Source of the DNA: Plotosus lineatus
Taxonomy: Eukaryota > Chordata > Actinopteri > Siluriformes > Plotosidae
NCBI GenBank assembly: GCA_024760905.1
Contig: CM045732.1
Span: 59,387,496-59,451,495 of the forward strand
Reading direction: 5' to 3'
DNA length: 64,000 bases
Every line of letters starts with the position of its first letter. Position 1 is the stretch's first letter. Below the pieces are notes generated by a model, which was not told where the DNA came from, made no database searches, and worked only from the letters and a program-made list of their open reading frames with translations. The position numbers were made by a program, and so were the translations under genes. Shown one piece after another: positions 58,401-64,000 of the stretch.

Positions 58401-61163
58401 CATTCCCCAGGTCAAGCCACTTTTGAACCAGAAACAGTGGCAGAAGCGCCTGACCTGGGCTACAGAGAAGCAGCACTGGACTGTTGCTCAGTGGTCCAAA
58501 GTACTTTTTTCGGATGAAAGCAAATTTTGCACGTCATTTGGAAATCAAGGTGCCAGAGTCTGGAGGAAGACTGGGGAGAAGGAAATGCCAAAATGCCTGA
58601 AGTCCAGTGTGAAGTACCCACAGTCAGTGATGGTCTGGGGTGCCATGTCAGCTGCTGGTGTTGGTCCACTGTGTTTTATCAAGGGCAGGGTCAATGCAGC
58701 GAGCTATCAGGAGATTTTGGAGTACTTCATGCTTCCATCTGCTGAAAAGCTTTATGGAGATGAAGATTTTCATTTTTCAGCACGACCTGGCACCTGCTCA
58801 CAGTGCCAAAAACACTGCTAAATGGTTTACTGACCATGGTATTACTGGGCTCAATTGGCCTGCCAACTCTCCTGACCTGAACCCCATAGAGAATCTGTGG
58901 GATATTGTGAAGAGAAAGTTGAGAGACACCAGACCCAACACTGTGGATGAGCTTAAGGCCGCTATCGAAGCATCCTGGGCCTCCATAACACCTCAGCAGT
59001 GCCACAGGCTGATTGCTTCCATGCCACGCCGCATTGAAGCAGTCATTTCTGTAAAAGGATTCCCGACCAAGTATTGAGTGCATAACTGAACATAACTATT
59101 TGAAGGTTGACGGTTTTTGTATTAGCAGCACCTGAAAGTAAACTTTTTTGCCAAAATTATCAATATTAAAACAATTAAAGGCTTGAACTACTTCAGTTGT
59201 GTGCAGTGAATCTAAAATATATGAAAGTTTAATTTTTACCAGTACATTACAGAAAATAATGAACTTTATCACAATATGCTAATTTTTTGAGAAGGACCTG
59301 TATATGTTTTGCTCTAACGTTACACACCTACATGTACGTCATTAAAAAAGTGCATCTGATTGAACAAAGATCCATTTCTTATGATTACAAGAGAGGAAAG
59401 TTGGAGTGGACATTTTGAACAGACACTTCCTCACATGTATTCACATCTGCTCTGTGCAGAACAAATCGGGGATATTACCGCCAATACATGATTTAGTTGA
59501 ATGACATTCTTATCTAATTTTGAATCAAAATTTTCATGACAAACACCATTGAAAATTATTTCACTTGGACTCCTGAGAATTTTTCAAGTGGGGAAACTCA
59601 CTTTTCAAAACTTAACCAATTCTAACCATGTATATATTTTCAAAGCAATCTGATACTTTTTCATTTTTTTAAGATACGCTATACTAATGCATAGCTGCCA
59701 ACATTCAGAAAATTGAAATAGTAATAGGGGTCCAGGGGGATGTGCCTCCTGGTCAGGGTCCAGGGACAAAGTCCCGGTGGGGGGTATCCAACGCCAAAGC
59801 TTTTTAACAAATTAACTATCAGAAAATACACCTTAAAACTACATCCTTCAAAAAAAATTTTTTATTGTTTTTACTAAGTAGCATGCACTAATTTCACATG
59901 TAGAATAACAATAATGTCCAACATGAGCATTGAGGAAATAAAATGAATATTTAACAAAGATTTGGGCAGAAACACCAACATAAAAATAATCTCTTATTTA
60001 ACTATATAGGATCAAATGAGTGAGTTATTGCTTAATGCTGCTTGGGCAATATTTTTAAGCATATACATAGAAAACAGTTCACTCGTTTTTGCAGCACCGT
60101 CATAATACGTGATCACAATAGGACACAACTTGGCATTTGAGTCACTACTGCCATCTGTTGTGATGGAAAACGGGCTGTTTTTCATGTCATCAATCATAGT
60201 TTTCCTCCCATCACTGGCCATTTCATGAATTATACTAGTTGTTTTTGTCCGAGCACATGAAAATTTCTTTACTTCGTCCGAATTCGGAAATGCTTTCCTT
60301 AACAAGGGTCCGACATGGCTCGCAACAGCGACAAAGATATTGTGTTTAACAAAAATCGAAGTAAACAAACATTCAGCCCTTATTGTTGACAGTTCATTTG
60401 TAGTTGCAACCCACTTGGTTAATTTTGAAATTTTAGCAACATTCACCACAGTTTATGCACGGACGTTTTCGCGTGAGTGACGATATCTGACCGACTACAA
60501 CGGCTAATTGATGTATCACGCCGACATGGATTGCAAAAGGCAAAATATTTACCCTTCGTTGACTTTGAAATGAATGGGAAATCTTCTCAATAGGAATCCT
60601 TATAGCGCTGTCCCTTCCCCTTGGCCGGCATGTTTAGTTCGTAGTCATGCTTCATTCCCGCGCCATCGATAAGATCGCCATTTCTCCATGTAATACTGAC
60701 AAACTATCTAACAGTGTCTCTGATTGGCTAAGCGCGGCCAGCCATCCGGCAATAGCCAATGAAATTTAGCATACTATCTGCTTTCACAGGCCAGGGCGGT
60801 GACCGACTTTTAAAGTGACCTGTAAAATTTTGTAAAATCGTATTTTATTCATGAAGTATTTATTAAATTCATATTATCGTAATTAACATCAGAAATCGTA
60901 ATGGATACGATTTTTTCGTAAATATTGGCAGCTATGCTAATGTGTACTTATTCATGTCAAATTTTTGATAATGCGTATTATACAGATAATACAGATTTTA
61001 GGACAATTATCCTCATGTTATATATACCCAGTGCTCTAGAACACTGAAAAGGCCCATTTCCTAGTAATGACAAAGAAAGAATTTAAACAATTTTGCTAGC
61101 TTTACTTAAATATGTAAACAAACAAATAGGCTATATGTTTCAACTTACCATAACTTGCTCCAT
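54642..61163 (-). CDS. zc2hc1c: zc2hc1c-like copy C, intact two-finger form
   Basis: Minus-strand exons 61163-61149 (ATG, MEQVM, GTAAGT donor), 57256-56045 and 54866-54642 join in frame into about 483 aa, close to the human ZC2HC1C length (about 456). Finger 1 is CKVCHRRFKEDRLEKHISIC; finger 2 is CPHCNRRFAPGPAERHIPKC; the end is PPPPRQRY. Residues from QLSAACGDSG onward are nearly identical to copy B. The first 90 or so codons of exon 2 (KGETGSQTSNRKQKKHEVNN; GDFLKFYQTLNNEQHRLYEN) are clearly diverged, with the switch near 57000. Intron 1 carries a Tc1 element and a hAT-like element; intron 2 carries a Tigger element. This copy is the best candidate for the ancestral, functional gene. Confidence 0.82.
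55040..56004. mobile_element. Tigger/pogo-like element in zc2hc1c-C intron 2
   Basis: Ends 'cagtcagccctctacttacg' and 'gtaagtagagggccgactg' are inverted, flanked by TA (55038-55039, 56005-56006). Units A and B read 'atataactgcagcagctg', the empty site. Inside is a CA/CT microsatellite (about 55332-55412) and a repeat of 'gcggagcttttgagacgggg'-type text (near 55434 and 55640). Confidence 0.88.
55332..55412. repeat. (CA)n...(CT)n microsatellite
   Basis: About 22 CA units followed by about 13 CT units inside the Tigger-like element. Confidence 0.9.
57743..59300 (+). mobile_element. Tc1/mariner transposon, defective copy 2
   Basis: Ends 'caggtccttctcaaaaaatt' are inverted and flanked by TA (57741-57742, 59301-59302). 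The transposase ATG at 58075 hits TGA after KTERNL, as in copy 1. The frame from 58117 then covers [20 protein letters not shown] (HTH), [28 protein letters not shown] (first catalytic Asp) and GDEDF. An extra T near 58768 shifts the frame, and the rest ([30 protein letters not shown]) continues in another frame. All DD34E residues are present but no single ORF remains. Lies in zc2hc1c-C intron 1. Confidence 0.94.
59301..59683. other. intron spacer between Tc1 and hAT-like element
   Basis: AT-rich, no features recognised. Confidence 0.3.
59690..60936 (-). mobile_element. hAT-like element with transposase fragment and 6-bp direct repeats
   Basis: Perfectly inverted 12-bp ends 'catagctgccaa' and 'ttggcagctatg', flanked by 'ctaatg' on both sides (59684-59689, 60937-60942). 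The minus-strand frame 60449-60012 encodes 145 aa with RAECLFTSIFVKHNIFVAVA, FSCARTKTTSIIHEMA and PFSITTDGSSDSNAKLCPIV, similar to hAT-type, ZBED-like transposase-derived proteins. The rest of the transposase is missing. A 6-bp rather than 8-bp duplication is unusual for hAT, so the superfamily is not certain. Confidence 0.65.
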
Positions 61164-61189
61164 TCTCAGATGGTACGAATGAAAAAAAT

Positions 61190-61290
61190 CCAAACTATCC
61201 CACTGTTATAATGGAGGGCTTTGTTGATACATGCAGGTTGCCTAGCACCAAGACTGTGCATAGATATCACATGACATAGATAGGCTACAC
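61190..61290 (-). promoter_or_regulatory. presumed zc2hc1c-C promoter region
   Basis: Directly upstream of the copy C ATG. 'ccaaactatccca' and 'ggttgcctagca' recur in units A (45340-45395) and B (53470-53520). GTTGCC-type text resembles an X-box half-site but no full motif was proven. Assigned by position and conservation among units. Confidence 0.35.
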
Positions 61291-62744
61291 CCTATTGGTT
61301 AGTGCTGTTAGAGAGCGAGAGAGAGAGAGATGTGGGCTGCTGTGTTGACAGATGCTACCCCCTCACTATAAACCGCAGAGCTTCACGCCAGAAACATCCA
61401 CAGGACAATTATCACCAGCTCCTTCCATTGGGGCACAAAATCAACACTGGATTTCTCTCAATCTAAAGAACCATTTTTTTTATTATTCTGCAAATGACAC
61501 TCTTGCCATTTTTGCACTTATCCCTTACACTCTATTTCTTCACTTTATATGTATCCCTATGTGCCTTTTGTACAAGTCATTTTTGCCTTACTTTTTGTAT
61601 ATGCCAAATTTAAATGTTTCTCTGTACAGTGAATGAAGTTAAAATGGAACTTTAATGTCAACTTTAGCCAATCAAACTGATTCTGATTCAAATAAAATTC
61701 ACATAATCCCTGTTTTTCATGGATATATAGCTGATGGAAATGTTTGTAGGAAACATCCTTCTATAGAACTTTCTTCTATAAAATTCTACAGAACAAGGTC
61801 CATAAGAACATTTTTAGGACATGTTTTACAAAAAGCTACCAGTAAAAAAAAATAAACCCCAAAATCCTTTTAATTTGTTGAATCAGACTGTGTTATTTAT
61901 TCCTTCTAATAAGTGCTCTTTGTACATAATCTGAAGGGTGTGGAACAGACAGTTGTGTCTTTTAATACCAGATATTTGAAGTTTTAAGATTGTGATGTAT
62001 CAGCAAATGTTTCACCTTGCTGGAGACACTAATTCTCCGTGAAAACCAATTAATCACGTTCCATTTAAAAATTAGAGCAAAGAATGCAATGTTGGTGTAA
62101 TATATTGTTTTGTTCTACTGAGACTTGTTCTGAATCAATTTCATGTGACTAGTAGTGCCTTTCAAGATGGCGTGGTCTACAGTGGGTTTTCAACCACCGA
62201 ACTCAAGTTGAAATCGCTAATTGTCATGTTGGTATTCCATACCCGTGGCAGGCAAACAGTCACAAGATTGAAGGCACTGCCAGTACGCGCTATTTAAAAC
62301 TGATGCTGTTGTTCATTTTTAGAAATAATCTTTATAAATATTAATCCAATTTTTCACACACATCATTAATGTAATTTTTTTGTAAGTGTATAAACATCAA
62401 GAGTTTAATGAACTGCTTTCATCTACACAATTATTCATATTTCTTTGGAGTTGTGCATATTTACACACATGAATTCTTATCAAAATGTGCAACAAATGCA
62501 GTTTTCATCAGTATTTCTTCATAAATTCCTACTGTAATGAAATCTTTCCTTTGTTTTATATTTATTTGCCAAGTTTGTGGCAAATATTGTCGATCATCAT
62601 AGATTGGCCTTCACAGCTGTACAAGGGCCTACTAACCACCCATTAGTCACTGTGGAGCCATTATTATTCGACTGGATCGATTGCACACACGCACAAGAGA
62701 GAGCTCGTGCACCTGATCATGTGTGACATTTTTCCCCTATACAT

Positions 62745-62750
<6 letters not shown>
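61291..62750. other. intergenic region
   Basis: Contains a short (GA)n at 61313-61331. 'caagatggcg' at about 62164-62173 matches a YY1-type motif but has no gene context. No coding region is supported. Confidence 0.35.
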
Positions 62751-62802
<52 letters not shown>

Positions 62803-62839
62803 GACATACATACATACACTGTATGTATGTATATATAGA

Positions 62840-62891
<52 letters not shown>

Positions 62892-62994
62892 GTGTGTATA
62901 TATGTATATATATATATATATGTGTGTGTATATATGTGTATATATATATATATATATACGTGTATATATGTATATATATATGAATATGTGTGTG

Positions 62995-63043
<49 letters not shown>
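62751..63043. repeat. large AT/GT microsatellite cluster
   Basis: About 290 bp of alternating (TA)n, (TG)n and TATG-type units, including two pure AT runs of more than 20 units. Open frames on both strands here are low-complexity artefacts. Confidence 0.95.
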
Positions 63044-63049
<6 letters not shown>

Positions 63050-63153
63050 TGTTTTTCAAAAAATGTATGGAAAAAAATCGTTTGTCATAATTTTATATAG
63101 TATATTAAATATTGTGTGTGTACGTGTATATATAATATAAAATATTGTACAAG

Positions 63154-63499
63154 AGGGCAGTGGTGGTCGAGTGGATAGGATGCAGGATCGCTGATCCTAA
63201 GGTTGGGGGTTTGAGTCCTCACAGGGTTGTCACTGTCCCCCCCCAGTGCAGCTAACTGGGTTATCAAACGCAGGCCATGTCTCTCACTGTCTATGGTGAG
63301 AGGTTCATGTAAAAGAACCATTGCTGACGTTCGTAAAGAGTAGGCCGCAAAGCCATCAGCGTGTTTCTGTCCCTTGCTAAAGGGTTGTGACAGGAAGGGC
63401 AATCCGAAGTAAAAACCTATGCCAAATCAAATGTGCGAATCTAATGATTCGCTCTGGTGACTCTCGAAAACAGGAAAAAGCCGAAAGAAAAGAAGATAT
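63154..63499 (+). mobile_element. family B SINE with alpha tail, perfect 13-bp TSD
   Basis: Head 'agtggtggtcgagtggatag' with B-box-like 'ggtttgagtcc', body 'cagctaactgggttatcaaa', 'aagaaccattgctgacgttc', and tail 'gatgattcgctgtggcga'-type text (here 'taatgattcgctctggtgac') ending 'aaaagccgaaagaaaagaag'. Flanked by 'aatattgtacaag' at 63141-63153 and 63500-63512. Confidence 0.92.
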
Positions 63500-63512
63500 A
63501 ATATTGTACAAG

Positions 63513-63618
63513 GAAATTTGGCATAGCCTAGCCTAGGCTAGCCTAGAGACAAGCTAATTTGATTTAGTCATCTCTCCTGGAACCAATTAACGATGTAAGC
63601 TGAGATATACTGTACCTG
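63513..63618 (-). mobile_element. relative of the 34687 TIR element, partial
   Basis: Contains palindrome-rich 'gcctagcctaggctagcc' and 'cctggaaccaattaacgatg', then 'taagctgagatatac', the reverse of the 34687-34750 end. The other end was split off by the SINE or lost in the AT repeat. Confidence 0.6.
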
Positions 63619-63960
63619 TGTGCATGTATATGTATACAGTACACATACACATACACATATATACATATCGGTTCTGTGACAATTTCCTACTCCTCATCAT
63701 CAATCCTCTTCATCATGCCTGTATCATCACTCCCCTTCCTTAATCCTTTTTGTCACTCCTCTTCTAATAAAATCTCTATCTGTGACATCACATATTCCAA
63801 TCCCTTTCTGTGACATTTCCTAAATACTACAAGTAAAAACTAGTCAGTTTCAGCATTGTGTCACAGCCACAAGAGCATTAGGTGAAAACGGACCAAGCTA
63901 CAGGCAAAGATTTAAAATTTCTACATGAATTTTTGACTACATATATGATATAGAATTCTT
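63619..63960. other. intergenic, nothing recognised
   Basis: Contains short 'acacatac' repeats and several loose 'tcctcatcat'/'tcactcctct' motifs. No gene. Confidence 0.3.
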
Positions 63961-64000
63961 CAACATTTATTCTCTGAACCGCTTAATCCTACTTAGGGTT
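63961..64000 (-). repeat. start of a beta-tail SINE (minus strand), cut by window edge
   Basis: 'tctctgaaccgcttaatcct' and 'acttagggtt' match the reversed beta tail at 37275-37320. Confidence 0.6.

Noticed and set aside
62160..62180. 'caagatggcg' YY1-like motif as a gene start
   Set aside because: No open exon, donor site or CpG island follows within the window.
62664..63140. Frames of 86-131 codons on both strands rich in Tyr, Ile, Thr and Val
   Set aside because: Pure translation of the TA/TG microsatellite.
1..64000. CRISPR arrays, bacterial operons, viral genomes
   Set aside because: No regularly spaced repeats, Shine-Dalgarno-led gene strings or viral gene sets; all repeats are explained by eukaryotic transposons and microsatellites.

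Overview
The window looks like a teleost fish chromosome. It has intron-rich vertebrate genes with GT-AG introns, fish-type Tc1, Tigger/pogo and hAT DNA transposons, Rex1- and RTE-like LINE pieces, tRNA-headed SINEs and many AT/TG microsatellites. No bacterial or phage features were seen.

Layout. (1) 1-1,600, minus strand: first three coding exons of a type II membrane protein with a coiled-coil stalk, probably a C-type lectin-like receptor; its C-terminal part lies off the left edge. (2) 3.2-15.1 kb, plus strand: complete ndc80 (Hec1), 16 coding exons, predicted 637 aa, with a defective Tc1 in its first intron after the ATG and Tigger-type debris in intron 6. (3) 15.1-18.2 kb: repeat-filled spacer, including a decayed hAT transposase split by an RTE-like LINE. 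(4) 18.2-34.2 kb, plus strand: complete nek9, 23 coding exons, predicted 940 aa (Nek kinase, RCC1 repeats, C-terminal coiled coil). (5) 34.2-39.7 kb: intergenic, with SINEs, a TIR element and the longest RTE-like LINE copy. (6) 39.7-61.2 kb, minus strand: a head-to-tail array of three zc2hc1c-like genes (A, B, C). Copy C looks intact. Copy A has lost 58 internal codons. Copy B has a nonsense codon and a frameshift before its second zinc finger. (7) 61.2-64 kb: gene-free, dominated by an AT/GT microsatellite cluster and one SINE with perfect target-site duplications.

The convergent arrangement nek9(+) / zc2hc1c(-) matches the NEK9-ZC2HC1C neighbourhood I recall from human chromosome 14q24, which supports both calls. 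ndc80 and nek9 both act in mitosis and lie in tandem about 3.2 kb apart. The ndc80 upstream region has a CRE and an E2F/CHR-like pair, as expected for a cell-cycle gene.

The most unusual material is the zc2hc1c array and the modular SINEs. In the array, paralogous empty sites date several transposon insertions, and copy C is a mosaic that suggests gene conversion or unequal crossover. In the SINEs, one head and body carries either a LINE-type 3' tail or a different tail shared with a second SINE family. All exon structures were read by eye from splice consensus, reading-frame continuity and family similarity; no transcript or database evidence was available.
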